From: Bacteroidota bacterium
GTDB lineage: Bacteria > Bacteroidota > Bacteroidia > Bacteroidales > VadinHA17
NCBI GenBank assembly: GCA_015222065.1
Contig: JADFUQ010000021.1
Span: 1-26,430 of the forward strand
Direction: 5' to 3'
Length of the DNA stretch: 26,430 nt
Both the position numbers and the translations under genes were made by a program. The notes below the pieces were generated by a model that worked only from the letters and a program-made list of their open reading frames with translations, was not told the origin of the DNA and searched no databases. Shown here in pieces: positions 8,084 through 16,469 of the stretch. Within the stretch, counting starts at the first letter, position 1. Each line of letters starts with the position of its first letter.

Positions 8084-8341
8084 CTATTTAACTCTTTCAA
8101 TTACTTCAACTAATCGCCAGACTTTATTTTTGCTCAGTGGTCTGGTTTCCATAATCTTTACTAAGTCGCCTATATTGCACCTGTTTTCTTCATCATGAGC
8201 AACAAATTTACTTGTCTTGTTCACGAATTTACCATAAATAGGGTGCTTCATTTTTCGGTTTACAGCAACTACAATAGATTTCTCCATTTTATTACTTACC
8301 ACTAGCCCTATTCTTTCTTTTCTCAGATTTCTCTTTTCCAT
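8084..8341 (-). CDS. rpsQ: 30S ribosomal protein S17
   Basis: S17 is an OB-fold protein that binds the 16S 5' domain early in assembly. The 85-residue product has RKERIGLVVSNKMEKSIVVA at residues 7-26, a conserved HPIYGKFVNKTSKFVAHDEE stretch, and the family motif GDLVKIMETRPLSKNKVWRL near the end. It lies between rpmC (6-base gap) and rplN (2-base gap). Confidence 0.98.
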   Translation of the reverse strand: MEKRNLRKERIGLVVSNKMEKSIVVAVNRKMKHPIYGKFVNKTSKFVAHDEENRCNIGDLVKIMETRPLSKNKVWRLVEVIERVK

Positions 8342-8347
8342 TGAAAA

Positions 8348-8554
8348 CTAACTGTTTGATTCCTCGTTCATTTGTCTTTGACGCAGAATAGTTTTTAATC
8401 TGGCAATAATTCTGCGACTTTCTTTTAATTTCATAGGATTATCCAACGGAGACACGGCATGATTCATTCTTTGCCTGCCTAAAAAACTCTGTTCATTTTC
8501 GATACGTTCAATAATTTCCTTAGTGGTTAACCCTTTAATTTCAGCTGTATCCAT
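8348..8554 (-). CDS. rpmC: 50S ribosomal protein L29
   Basis: L29 lies at the peptide exit, next to L23, where targeting factors dock. The 68-residue product is two helices: MDTAEIKGLTTKEIIERIEN, and ESRRIIARLKTILRQRQ in the second. The frame is open one codon further to a GTG at 8557, but the ATG at 8554 gives the usual family N-terminus and is preferred. It lies between rplP (14 bases) and rpsQ (6 bases). Confidence 0.96.
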   Translation of the reverse strand: MDTAEIKGLTTKEIIERIENEQSFLGRQRMNHAVSPLDNPMKLKESRRIIARLKTILRQRQMNEESNS

Positions 8555-8568
8555 CACTATATTATTGT

Positions 8569-8988
8569 TTATTCAACATAATCATTCCGTACAACAAACC
8601 TGGTTGTAACAGGCAATTTCTGTGCTGCAAGTCTGAGTGCTTCCTTTGCTATGGCTTTAGGTACACCTTCAGCCTCAATTATGATCCTTCCGGGTGATAC
8701 TGTTGCAACAAATCCCTCAGGAGCACCTTTCCCCTTTCCCATTCTAACTTCAGCAGGTTTCTTAGTGATAGGTTTATCAGGAAAAATCCTTATCCATATC
8801 TGTCCTTCCCGCTTCATATGACGGGTAACAGCCTGCCTTGCTGCTTCAATTTGCCTTCCGGTAATCCATGCTTCCTGTAAAGTTTTAATTCCGAACGAAC
8901 CAAAAGCCAGAGTATATCCCCTCTTAGCATTACCTTTCATTTTTCCTTTCTGGCTTCTTCTAAATTTTGTCTTCTTTGGCTGTAACAT
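8569..8988 (-). CDS. rplP: 50S ribosomal protein L16
   Basis: L16 binds near the A site and peptidyl transferase centre and is a late 50S assembly protein. The 139-residue product has the very basic start MLQPKKTKFRRSQKGKMKG, the stretch GSFGIKTLQEAWITGRQIEA near residues 31-50, and the signature MGKGKGAPEGFVATVSPG near residues 82-99. It follows rpsC with a 41-base gap. Confidence 0.98.
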   Translation of the reverse strand: MLQPKKTKFRRSQKGKMKGNAKRGYTLAFGSFGIKTLQEAWITGRQIEAARQAVTRHMKREGQIWIRIFPDKPITKKPAEVRMGKGKGAPEGFVATVSPGRIIIEAEGVPKAIAKEALRLAAQKLPVTTRFVVRNDYVE

Positions 8989-9029
8989 CTTCTTTCAGCT
9001 TTCGTATGTTAAAACTTTTTGATCATATT

Positions 9030-9719
9030 TTATTTTCTTCTCCTTGGTCCTCTTCTGGGACTCTTAGCTCCAATATTTGGGGAAAGGTCCCGTTTACCAA
9101 TTATTTCACCTTTGCAGATCCATATTTTGATTCCAATCAGACCTACTTTGGTTAGTGCCTCGCCCAGAGCATAGTCAATATCGGCCCTGAAAGTATGTAA
9201 CGGTATCCTGCCCTCCTTATACGTTTCTGTCCGAGCCATTTCAGCCCCGCCTAATCTCCCCGAGATCAACACTTTAATTCCCTCAGCCCCCATCCTCATA
9301 GTTGAAGCAATAGCCATTTTAATAGCTCTCCGGTAAGAAATTTTTCCTTCAAGTTGCCTGGCAATATTGTTAGCAACGATAGTAGCATCCAGTTCTGGCC
9401 GTTTTACTTCAAAAATATTAATCTGAATTTCTTTATTAGTAATCTTCTTAAGTTCTTCTTTCAGCTTATCAACTTCTTGCCCGCCTTTACCAATAATGAT
9501 TCCCGGACGTGCTGTATTAACGGTCACGGTAATCATCTTCAGGGTTCTTTCGATAATGATCTTTGAAACGTTTGCCTTAGCAAGACGCACATTCAAATAT
9601 TCCCTAATCTTAGCATCCTCTACAAGTTTAACAGTATAATCTTTTCCACCGAACCAGTTGGAATCCCATCCCTTAATAATACCTAATCTGTTCCCTATCG
9701 GATTAACTTTTTGTCCCAT
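9030..9719 (-). CDS. rpsC: 30S ribosomal protein S3
   Basis: S3 shapes the mRNA entry channel of the 30S head and takes part in mRNA unwinding with S4 and S5. The 229-residue product starts MGQKVNPIGNRLGIIKGWDS and has a type II KH domain with GIIIGKGG at residues 73-80. The C-terminal domain carries GRLGGAEMARTETYKEGRIP and ends with an Arg-rich tail (PRRGPRRRK). Its ATG directly abuts the rplV TAG stop with no gap. Confidence 0.98.
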   Translation of the reverse strand: MGQKVNPIGNRLGIIKGWDSNWFGGKDYTVKLVEDAKIREYLNVRLAKANVSKIIIERTLKMITVTVNTARPGIIIGKGGQEVDKLKEELKKITNKEIQINIFEVKRPELDATIVANNIARQLEGKISYRRAIKMAIASTMRMGAEGIKVLISGRLGGAEMARTETYKEGRIPLHTFRADIDYALGEALTKVGLIGIKIWICKGEIIGKRDLSPNIGAKSPRRGPRRRK

Positions 9720-10145
9720 CTATTTATTATTTGTTGAAAGTTCTTCAGTTAAATTTACACTACCTAATATCATTGTTACATGGTTTGATCTTTTCCTTAT
9801 TCTATGAGCCCTGCCCTGGGGTGCCGGGCGTATTCGTTTTAGAATCCTCCCACTGTCAACAAATATTTCTTTAATAAAAAGATTACTGTCTTCTACCCTG
9901 ACTCCTTCATTTTTATTCTGCCAGTTTGCAATAGCAGAGAGCAACAATTTCTCTACTTTTCCTGAAGCTTCTTTCGGACTGTATTTCAGCATATCAAGAG
10001 CTTTATTCACATCTTCACCTCTAACCATATCAGCAACAAGCCTCATCTTCCTTGGAGAGGTAGGACAATTTTTCAGAACTGCCATATACTTATTTGTTCT
10101 TTCTTCCTTTAGTTTTTCAGCTCTGTTTCTTTTTCTTGAACCCAT
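9720..10145 (-). CDS. rplV: 50S ribosomal protein L22
   Basis: L22 lines the exit tunnel with a long beta-hairpin; changes in that hairpin give macrolide resistance in other bacteria. The 141-residue product has NCPTSPRKMRLVADMVRGED near residues 26-45 and the hairpin region IRPAPQGRAHRIRKRSNH near residues 109-126. The ATG at 10145 gives a basic 20-residue extension before Met21; relatives in Bacteroidota carry a similar start, so I keep it. No unusual change is evident in the hairpin. The stop is TAG, immediately followed by rpsC. Confidence 0.97.
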   Translation of the reverse strand: MGSRKRNRAEKLKEERTNKYMAVLKNCPTSPRKMRLVADMVRGEDVNKALDMLKYSPKEASGKVEKLLLSAIANWQNKNEGVRVEDSNLFIKEIFVDSGRILKRIRPAPQGRAHRIRKRSNHVTMILGSVNLTEELSTNNK

Positions 10146-10186
10146 TTCTCATCTGGTTTTTTTATATTATAAAAGCCGGATACAAA

Positions 10187-10453
10187 TTATCTATCCCTTC
10201 CACCATGTCCGCGGAAAATTCTTGTTGGTGCAAATTCGCCAAATTTATGCCCCACCATATTTTCTGTAATATAAACCGGAATAAATTTATTTCCGTTATG
10301 AACAGCAATCGTATGTCCAACGAAATCAGGAGAAATCATTGAACGCCTCGACCAGGTTTTAATAACTTTCTTCTTACCCGATTCGTTCATCTCCAAAATA
10401 CGCTTCTCCAGCTTATAGTCAATAAAAGGACCTTTTTTAAGTGATCGACTCAT
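10187..10453 (-). CDS. rpsS: 30S ribosomal protein S19
   Basis: S19 is in the 30S head beside S13 and contacts the A-site region. The 88-residue product starts MSRSLKKGPFIDYKLEKRI and has the signature TWSRRSMISPDFVGHTIAVH near residues 34-53 and VGHKFGEFAPTR near the end. Gaps are 20 bases to rplB and 41 to rplV. Confidence 0.98.
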   Translation of the reverse strand: MSRSLKKGPFIDYKLEKRILEMNESGKKKVIKTWSRRSMISPDFVGHTIAVHNGNKFIPVYITENMVGHKFGEFAPTRIFRGHGGRDR

Positions 10454-10473
10454 TATACTAGTTAATTAAATTA

Positions 10474-11304
10474 CTATCTCTTTTTCTTTCTTTTAACTAC
10501 AATATACTTATCAGAATATTTTTTTCGTGGCCTGGTTTTATAACCTTTAGCCGGAAGACCTTTCCTTGACCTTGGATGGCCACCTGAAGCTTTTCCTTCA
10601 CCACCTCCCATTGGATGGTCAACAGGATTCATTACAACACCCCGTACTCGTGGTCTTCTTCCCAACCACCTGCTTCTTCCTGCTTTACCAGATATTTCCA
10701 GGTCATGGTCAGCATTTGAAACTGCACCAATTGTTCCCTTACAGGTTACCAGCACTTTTCTTGACTCACCTGATGGAAGTTTGATAATAGCATACTTTCC
10801 TTCCCTTGATGTCAATTGTGCATATGAACCGCCACTTCTGGCAAGAATTCCACCCCTTCCAGGTTGAAGTTCAATATTATGAATTACAGTCCCAAGAGGA
10901 ATATCAGAAAGATAAAGAGTGTTCCCTATATCAGGACTAACTCCTTTACCTGCTTCTACAGTATCACCTACTTTTAATCCATTTGGGGAAATAATGTATC
11001 TCTTCTCCCCATCTTTATAAACTATCAAAGCTATCCGCGTGGTTCGGTTAGGGTCATATTCAATGGTTTTTACCCTGGCCGGCATTTCTTCTTTATCCCT
11101 TTTAAAATCTATTAACCGGTACCTTCTTTTATGACCACCCCCAAGATATCTCATTGTCATCCTGCCCTTATTATTCCTTCCTCCGGTTTTTTTCAATGGA
11201 CGGATAAGCGATTTCTCAGGAGATGACGAAGTAATATCCTCAAATGTATTTACCAGTTTAAATCTCTGTCCCGGTGTAACGGGTTTTATTTTTTTTACAG
11301 CCAT
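10474..11304 (-). CDS. rplB: 50S ribosomal protein L2
   Basis: L2 is needed for subunit joining and peptidyl transferase activity. The 276-residue product has the N-terminal OB-like domain with GGRNNKGRMTMRYLGGGHKR at residues 41-60, the SH3-like domain around LQPGRGGILARSGGSYAQL, and the highly conserved MNPVDHPMGGGEG with His230, matching the E. coli His229 implicated in activity. The C-terminus is very basic. It follows rplW by 8 bases. Confidence 0.98.
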   Translation of the reverse strand: MAVKKIKPVTPGQRFKLVNTFEDITSSSPEKSLIRPLKKTGGRNNKGRMTMRYLGGGHKRRYRLIDFKRDKEEMPARVKTIEYDPNRTTRIALIVYKDGEKRYIISPNGLKVGDTVEAGKGVSPDIGNTLYLSDIPLGTVIHNIELQPGRGGILARSGGSYAQLTSREGKYAIIKLPSGESRKVLVTCKGTIGAVSNADHDLEISGKAGRSRWLGRRPRVRGVVMNPVDHPMGGGEGKASGGHPRSRKGLPAKGYKTRPRKKYSDKYIVVKRKKKR

Positions 11305-11312
11305 AACAAACT

Positions 11313-11603
11313 TTAAATATTGCTGTAGAAATCGATTTGATCTCCTTCAACTAATGTTATAATTGCTTTCTTATATGAATCGGTCCTGCCGGTTAAAATC
11401 CCCGATTTTGTAAACCGGCTTTTCTTTTTCCCACCATAACGCATTGTATTAACGGACTCTACAGTAACTCCGTAAATTTCCTCAATAGCCTTTCGTATCT
11501 GGATCTTATTAGCCTTTTTTTCAACCAAAAAACCATAGCGATTATGATCCTCTGTCTGTCTTGTCATTTTCTCAGTTACTATAGGTTTAATTAATATATT
11601 CAT
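11313..11603 (-). CDS. rplW: 50S ribosomal protein L23
   Basis: L23 lies at the tunnel exit and is the docking point for trigger factor and signal recognition particle. The 96-residue product begins MNILIKPIVTEKMTRQTED with the conserved IVTEK motif. It continues with ANKIQIRKAIEEIYGVTVES and NTMRYGGKKKSRFTKSGILT, typical of L23. It lies 14 bases after rplD and 8 before rplB. Confidence 0.98.
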   Translation of the reverse strand: MNILIKPIVTEKMTRQTEDHNRYGFLVEKKANKIQIRKAIEEIYGVTVESVNTMRYGGKKKSRFTKSGILTGRTDSYKKAIITLVEGDQIDFYSNI

Positions 11604-11617
11604 TACAAAGTTCTTTA

Positions 11618-12247
11618 CTAAGTTGTAAAAATTTTGTCCAAAACATCAAGAGAGCTTTCAAAAAGCACCAAAGCTGAAGCCCTCATTATTTCGTATGTAT
11701 TTATTTCTGAGGCAATTACAACCCCTGAGCTTTTTAAATTTCGCGATGACAAGTATAGGTTTTTATTTTGTTCGGATAAAACGAAAAGTGTTTTTTTGTC
11801 AGAGATTTTCAAAGTCGCATTTAAATCAACTAAATTTTTGGTCTTTGGCTCCTCAAATTTCATGTCTTCCAGGACAATAATAGCCTTCTCTTTTGCCTTA
11901 TATGAGAGTGCTGACTTTCTTGCCAGCTGTCTCACTTTTTTATTCAGTTTAAAATCATAGTTCCTTGGTCTAGGACCAAACGTTCTTCCACCGCCCCGCA
12001 TTATGGGTGATTTTTTACTACCTGCCCTTGCTGTTCCTGTTCCCTTTTGTTTTTTTATTTTGGCAGTACTTCCTCTAATTTCACCTCTTTCTTTAGTTTT
12101 ATGTGTACCTTGCCTTTGATTGGCCATATAATGCTTAACATCCAGGTAAACGGCATGATCATTGGGTTCAATACCGAAAATAGAATCTTTAAGTTCCGCC
12201 TTTTTCCCGGTATCTTTTCCTTCTTTATCTACAATTGCTAGTTTCAT
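11618..12247 (-). CDS. rplD: 50S ribosomal protein L4
   Basis: L4 extends a long loop into the exit tunnel beside L22; in gammaproteobacteria it also represses the S10 operon. The 209-residue product has the loop region TKERGEIRGSTAKIKKQKGT, then GTARAGSKKSPIMRGGGRTF, at about residues 51-90, followed by the globular part with LARKSALSYKAKEKAIIVLE. The ATG overlaps the rplC stop by one base (TAATG). Confidence 0.98.
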   Translation of the reverse strand: MKLAIVDKEGKDTGKKAELKDSIFGIEPNDHAVYLDVKHYMANQRQGTHKTKERGEIRGSTAKIKKQKGTGTARAGSKKSPIMRGGGRTFGPRPRNYDFKLNKKVRQLARKSALSYKAKEKAIIVLEDMKFEEPKTKNLVDLNATLKISDKKTLFVLSEQNKNLYLSSRNLKSSGVVIASEINTYEIMRASALVLFESSLDVLDKIFTT

Positions 12248-12864
12248 TATTTCGAAATAATTAAATATGAACCATTGGAACCAGGAACAGATCCTTTAAC
12301 TATCAATATATTCTCTTCAGGAATAATCTTCATCACTCTTAAACTAATTGCCATAACTTGTTTTCCACCATCTCTACCAGCCATTCTCATTCCTTTGAAA
12401 ACCCTGGAAGGATCAGAAGAACCACCTAGTGATCCAGGTGCTCTTTCGCGGTTGTGCTGACCGTGAGTTTTATCACCTACTCCTTTAAAGCCATGACGTT
12501 TAACAACTCCCTGAAATCCTTTCCCTTTTGTAATACCTCTAACATCCAGCCATGTATCATCGTTAAATAACTCAACATCAAGGGTATCTCCTAATTTCAC
12601 TTCATTACTAAAACCCGCGAACTCAACCAGTTTTCTTTTTGGTGTAGTATTGGCTTTTTTGAAATGCCCCTTTTCAGGGTTTGAAGTCCGCTTTTCTCTT
12701 TTCTCATCAAATCCAAGCTGGACAACTTCATACCCATCTTTCTCTTTTGTTTTAATCTGAGTAACCACACATGGACCGGCTTCTATAACAGTACATGGAA
12801 TATTCTTCCCCTCATTATCAAAAACGGAAGTCATTCCTACTTTTTTCCCAATTAATCCCTGCAT
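12247..12864 (-). CDS. rplC: 50S ribosomal protein L3
   Basis: L3 starts 50S assembly and reaches toward the peptidyl transferase centre. The 205-residue product begins MQGLIGKKVGMTSVFDNEGK and contains the conserved TKGKGFQGVVKRHGFKG stretch near residues 112-128, then HGQHNRERAPGSLGGSSDPS and RVFKGMRMAGRDG. The stop overlaps the rplD start by one base, and rpsJ is 24 bases upstream. Confidence 0.98.
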   Translation of the reverse strand: MQGLIGKKVGMTSVFDNEGKNIPCTVIEAGPCVVTQIKTKEKDGYEVVQLGFDEKREKRTSNPEKGHFKKANTTPKRKLVEFAGFSNEVKLGDTLDVELFNDDTWLDVRGITKGKGFQGVVKRHGFKGVGDKTHGQHNRERAPGSLGGSSDPSRVFKGMRMAGRDGGKQVMAISLRVMKIIPEENILIVKGSVPGSNGSYLIISK

Positions 12865-12888
12865 TTTTCCTTCTTTTTTCTTTAATAA

Positions 12889-13194
12889 TTACACTTTGAT
12901 TTCAACTTCCACTCCACTTGGCAACTCCAATTTCATTAATGCATCGATAGTTTTAGGAGTCGAACTATAAATATCAAGTAGTCGCTTAAAAGAAGAAAGC
13001 TGAAATTGCTCACGTGACTTTTTATTCACGAACGGAGAACGTAAAACGGTAAATACACGCTTATGCGTTGGTAAAGGTATTGGGCCACTTACAACTGCCC
13101 CGGTAGATTTTACTGTTTTGACGATCTTCTCAGCTGACTTATCAACCAGGTTATGGTCATAAGACTTTAATTTTATTCTGATCTTCTGGCTCAT
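12889..13194 (-). CDS. rpsJ: 30S ribosomal protein S10
   Basis: S10 is in the 30S head and, as NusE, also joins NusB and NusG in transcription antitermination in other bacteria. The 101-residue product has IRIKLKSYDHNLVDKSAEKI at residues 5-24, GPIPLPTHKRVFTVLRSPFV near residues 37-56 and the loop KKSREQFQ. It starts 10 bases after fusA, joining the str and S10 segments directly with no tuf gene in between. Confidence 0.98.
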   Translation of the reverse strand: MSQKIRIKLKSYDHNLVDKSAEKIVKTVKSTGAVVSGPIPLPTHKRVFTVLRSPFVNKKSREQFQLSSFKRLLDIYSSTPKTIDALMKLELPSGVEVEIKV

Positions 13195-13204
13195 TATTAT
13201 TTTG

Positions 13205-15310
13205 TTATACTAAAATTTTTCCTTTCGAATTTTCAATAATCTCATTAGATAATACAGGAGGTACTTCTTCATAATGAGAAAATTCCATTGTGGAAGTTGC
13301 CCTGCCTGAAGTAATTGTACGCAAAACAGTAACGTATCCAAAATTCTCAACCAGTGGCACCATTGCTTTAATAACCCTTGCTCCCTGCCTTGATTCCATA
13401 CCCTGCACCTGACCCCGTCGCTTATTTATATCAGAAATGATATCACCCATGTATTCCTCAGGGGTTACTACCTCAACTGACATTATTGGCTCAAGCAGTA
13501 CCGGATGTGCTTTTTGTGTTGCTTTACGGTATGCCATCCTGGCTACGATCTCAAAAGACAAACTATCTGAATCAACAGGATGAAAAGAACCATCTTTTAA
13601 TACAACCTTTAGATTGTCCATTTTATAACTGGCTAAAGGACCGTTACACATAGCACTCCGGAACCCTTTTTCTATTGCCGGAATATACTCTTTTGGAACA
13701 TTACCACCTTTGACCTTATTAATGAATTGTAATTCCTTTTCACCTTCATCAACAGGTGAAATTTCAACAACGATATGGGCAAATTTCCCTTTACCACCTG
13801 TCTGCTTTTTAAAAACCTCTGATTGTTTAACACTTTCAGTAATAGCTTCTTTGTAAGCAACCTGTGGTACTCCCTGATTACATTCAATATTAAATTCACG
13901 TTTTAAGCGATCAACCAATACCTCCAGGTGTAATTCTCCCATGCCTTTTATAATTGTTTGCCCTGATTCTTCATCTGTTTTTACCTGAAAAGTAGGATCC
14001 TCCTCTGACAATTTCCCAAGTGCAATTCCCAGCCTATCCACATCTGCCTGCGTTTTTGGCTCAATTGCAATCCCTATCACAGGGTCAGGAAAAACCATTG
14101 ATTCCAGGGAAATTGGCTGTTTGATATCACAAAGTGTATCACCGGTTTTGAGAGATTTGAACCCAACTGCAGCGCAAATATCTCCTGCTTCAATCTTATC
14201 TTTAGGATTCTGTTTATTGGCATGCATCTGGTAAAGACGCGTAATTCTTTCACGTTTATTGGTTCTGGGATTATATACAGAAGAGTTGGAATGAATAGTT
14301 CCTGAATAAATTCTTAAAAACGCCAGTCTTCCAACAAATGGGTCAGTTGCAATTTTAAAAGCCAGTGCTGCCAGTGGTTGTTCATTGTCAGGATCCCTTT
14401 TAATCTCTTTATTGATCTTTGGATGAATTCCGGTAACAGCACCTACATCAAGCGGGCTTGGTAAATAACCTGTAACAGCATCCATAAGTCTTTGAACTCC
14501 CTTATTCTTAAAAGCAGACCCACACATAACAGGAACAATTGTCCTTTCAATGGTTGATCTTCTTATTACATCACGAACCTCCTCTGGTGTAATGGAATCC
14601 GGATTTTCAAAATATCTTTCAAGCAGTGAATCATCTGTTTCAGCTACATCTTCAAGCATTTTTTCCCGCCATTCCGCAGCTTCCTCTTTCAGATCATCAG
14701 GAATCTCAACAAGGTTATAATTCGTCCCCATTGTTTCATCATCATACCAAACTACAGCTTTATTGTCAATCAGGTCAATTACTCCCTTAAAGGAATCCTC
14801 TGAACCTATCGGAATCTGGATAGGAACAGCAATTGATTTCAATTTATCCTTAATTTGGCTTACAACACTGTAATAATCCGCCCCTACCCGGTCCATTTTA
14901 TTTACAAATGCGATACGGGGAACATTATATTTATCAGCCTGCCGCCAGACAGTTTCTGACTGTGGCTCGACACCCCCAACGGCACAAAAGATAGCAACAA
15001 CACCATCAAGTACCCTTAGCGATCTTTCAACCTCAACAGTAAAATCAACATGTCCGGGAGTATCTATAATATTTATTTTGTAGTCCTTGTTTTGATATTT
15101 CCAGAAGGTGGTAGTTGCAGCACATGTAATTGTAATACCTCGTTCCTGCTCCTGCACCATCCAGTCCATCTGAGCTGCTCCATCATGAACTTCACCCATA
15201 CGATGTGTTATTCCCGTATAAAACAATATCCTTTCGGTTGTTGTTGTTTTACCGGCATCAATATGGGCCATAATCCCAATATTCCTCGTATATTTTAAAT
15301 TCTTATCCAT
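13205..15310 (-). CDS. fusA: Elongation factor G
   Basis: EF-G is the translocase GTPase that moves tRNA and mRNA through the ribosome and helps recycle it. The 701-residue product has intact G motifs: AHIDAGKT (15-22), the switch I RGITI (57-61), DTPGHVDF (83-90, with catalytic His87) and NKMD (137-140). Domains II to V follow, with GMGELHLEVL and, near the C-terminus, KRRGQVQGMESRQG. This is the regular EF-G and contrasts with the altered paralogue starting at 17051. Gaps are 29 bases to rpsG and 10 to rpsJ. Confidence 0.98.
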   Translation of the reverse strand: MDKNLKYTRNIGIMAHIDAGKTTTTERILFYTGITHRMGEVHDGAAQMDWMVQEQERGITITCAATTTFWKYQNKDYKINIIDTPGHVDFTVEVERSLRVLDGVVAIFCAVGGVEPQSETVWRQADKYNVPRIAFVNKMDRVGADYYSVVSQIKDKLKSIAVPIQIPIGSEDSFKGVIDLIDNKAVVWYDDETMGTNYNLVEIPDDLKEEAAEWREKMLEDVAETDDSLLERYFENPDSITPEEVRDVIRRSTIERTIVPVMCGSAFKNKGVQRLMDAVTGYLPSPLDVGAVTGIHPKINKEIKRDPDNEQPLAALAFKIATDPFVGRLAFLRIYSGTIHSNSSVYNPRTNKRERITRLYQMHANKQNPKDKIEAGDICAAVGFKSLKTGDTLCDIKQPISLESMVFPDPVIGIAIEPKTQADVDRLGIALGKLSEEDPTFQVKTDEESGQTIIKGMGELHLEVLVDRLKREFNIECNQGVPQVAYKEAITESVKQSEVFKKQTGGKGKFAHIVVEISPVDEGEKELQFINKVKGGNVPKEYIPAIEKGFRSAMCNGPLASYKMDNLKVVLKDGSFHPVDSDSLSFEIVARMAYRKATQKAHPVLLEPIMSVEVVTPEEYMGDIISDINKRRGQVQGMESRQGARVIKAMVPLVENFGYVTVLRTITSGRATSTMEFSHYEEVPPVLSNEIIENSKGKILV

Positions 15311-15339
15311 TCTCAGATTATACTCTGCTGATCAAATAT

Positions 15340-15816
15340 TTAAAATCTAAAATGTGCAAAAGCTTTATTTGCTTCTGCCATTCTGTGTGTTTCTTCTTTC
15401 TTTTTAAATGCTCCGCCTTCCTGATTAAAAGCAGCTATTATTTCGGCTGCCAGTTTATCACTCATGGTTTTTCCTGCTCTGTTCCGGGAGTATTTAATCA
15501 GGTTCTTAATACTGATTGAAACTTTCCTTTCTGTACGCACTTCCATTGGAACCTGAAACGTTGCACCACCTATCCTGCGACTCTTAACCTCAACCTGTGG
15601 AGTGATATTTTCCAGTGCTTTTTTCCAAATATCAAGTGGCGTATTTTCATCATCCTTCATTTTCTCACCTACTGTATCAAGAGCATTGTAAAAAATGTTA
15701 TAAGCAAGACTCTTCTTGCCATTCAACATAAGGTTATTTACAAATTCTGTCACAAGGATATCGCTATACCTTGGATCTGGTACCAAAAGTCTTTTTTTAG
15801 CTTTGGATTTTCTCAT
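15340..15816 (-). CDS. rpsG: 30S ribosomal protein S7
   Basis: S7 nucleates assembly of the 30S head and lies by the E site; in E. coli it regulates the str operon. The 158-residue product starts MRKSKAKKRLLVPDPRYSD and has the signature VNNLMLNGKKSLAYNIFYNA at residues 27-46, the stretch VEVKSRRIGGATFQVPMEVR and the ending AFAHFRF. It lies between rpsL (27 bases) and fusA (29 bases). Confidence 0.98.
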   Translation of the reverse strand: MRKSKAKKRLLVPDPRYSDILVTEFVNNLMLNGKKSLAYNIFYNALDTVGEKMKDDENTPLDIWKKALENITPQVEVKSRRIGGATFQVPMEVRTERKVSISIKNLIKYSRNRAGKTMSDKLAAEIIAAFNQEGGAFKKKEETHRMAEANKAFAHFRF

Positions 15817-15843
15817 TATTTGAATCCTTCAATGGTTATCTAA

Positions 15844-16218
15844 TTATTTCTTTGGTCGTTTTGTGCCGTATTTCGAACGTCGTTGTGTTCTCTCATCAAC
15901 TCCCGATGTGTCAAGAGCTCCCCTGATAAGATGATATCTTACCCCGGGAAGATCTTTAACTCTTCCTCCCCTGATTAATACAATTGAGTGCTCCTGAAGA
16001 TTATGCCCTTCACCAGGTATATATGAATTCACTTCTTTGCCGTTAGTAAGCCTTACCCTTGCTACCTTTCTCATTGCTGAATTAGGTTTTTTCGGAGTGG
16101 TTGTATAAACCCTGACACAAACACCTCTTCTCTGAGGACAAGAATCCAGTGCCGGAGCTTTGCTTTTTTCCACCAGCTTTTTCCTTCCTTTTCGAACTAA
16201 TTGCTGTATTGTCGGCAT
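15844..16218 (-). CDS. rpsL: 30S ribosomal protein S12
   Basis: S12 sits at the decoding centre and controls accuracy. The 124-residue product starts MPTIQQLVRKGRKK and has TTPKKPNSAMRKVARVRLTN with Lys43-Lys44, and GGRVKDLPGVRYH with Lys88-Asp89. The residues whose change gives streptomycin resistance are wild type here. It is the first gene of the operon, 43 bases downstream of a good Bacteroidota-type -7 box. Confidence 0.98.
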   Translation of the reverse strand: MPTIQQLVRKGRKKLVEKSKAPALDSCPQRRGVCVRVYTTTPKKPNSAMRKVARVRLTNGKEVNSYIPGEGHNLQEHSIVLIRGGRVKDLPGVRYHLIRGALDTSGVDERTQRRSKYGTKRPKK

Positions 16219-16261
16219 ATAATCACGTGTTTACGTTAAAAAATTTTGTTAAATTGGTGTG

Positions 16262-16290
16262 CAAAGGTATTCTTTTTTTTCAAAAAACAA
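16262..16290 (-). promoter_or_regulatory. Likely promoter of the str-S10-spc-alpha operon
   Basis: Read on the minus strand, TACCTTTG at 16269-16262 matches the Bacteroidota -7 consensus TAnnTTTG exactly. A TTG at 16290-16288 lies upstream with an 18-base A/T-rich spacer, close to the usual -33 spacing. It would start transcription about 35-40 bases before the rpsL ATG. No equally good site with a gap of useful size is seen inside the 16-kb operon. Confidence 0.7.
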
Positions 16291-16369
16291 GACTGTTCAA
16301 TAATTAATTTAATATTAATCTTACTTCCGGAAATAACTTGTTGCACTGAATAAATATTAAGTAATTAAT

Positions 16370-16411
16370 CAGTCGGCAATCAACAGTCAACAGTCGGCAG
16401 TTGGCGATCGA
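16370..16411 (-). repeat. Heptamer repeat, copy 1 (six units)
   Basis: Six tandem 7-base units. Read on the minus strand they are CGATCG-like, then CCAACTG, CCGACTG, TTGACTG, TTGATTG and CCGACTG, close to NNGACTG. The same unit recurs at 23387-23414 and 25568-25616. On its 5' side (minus-strand sense) a 28-base block at 16440-16413 is shared with copy 2. Confidence 0.85.
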
Positions 16412-16412
16412 C

Positions 16413-16440
16413 AAAAATGCAAAGTATAATGAGATTAGCC
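16413..16440 (-). repeat. Conserved flank of heptamer repeat, copy 1
   Basis: On the minus strand this 28-base block begins GGCTAATC and ends TTTGCATTTTT. It matches plus-strand positions 23356-23383 at 27 of 28 bases, in the same relation to the heptamers. The two copies are therefore one mobile or expanded element, not chance. Confidence 0.85.
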
Positions 16441-16469
16441 TAAAAATTTAGATATTTTAGCATTCCAGA

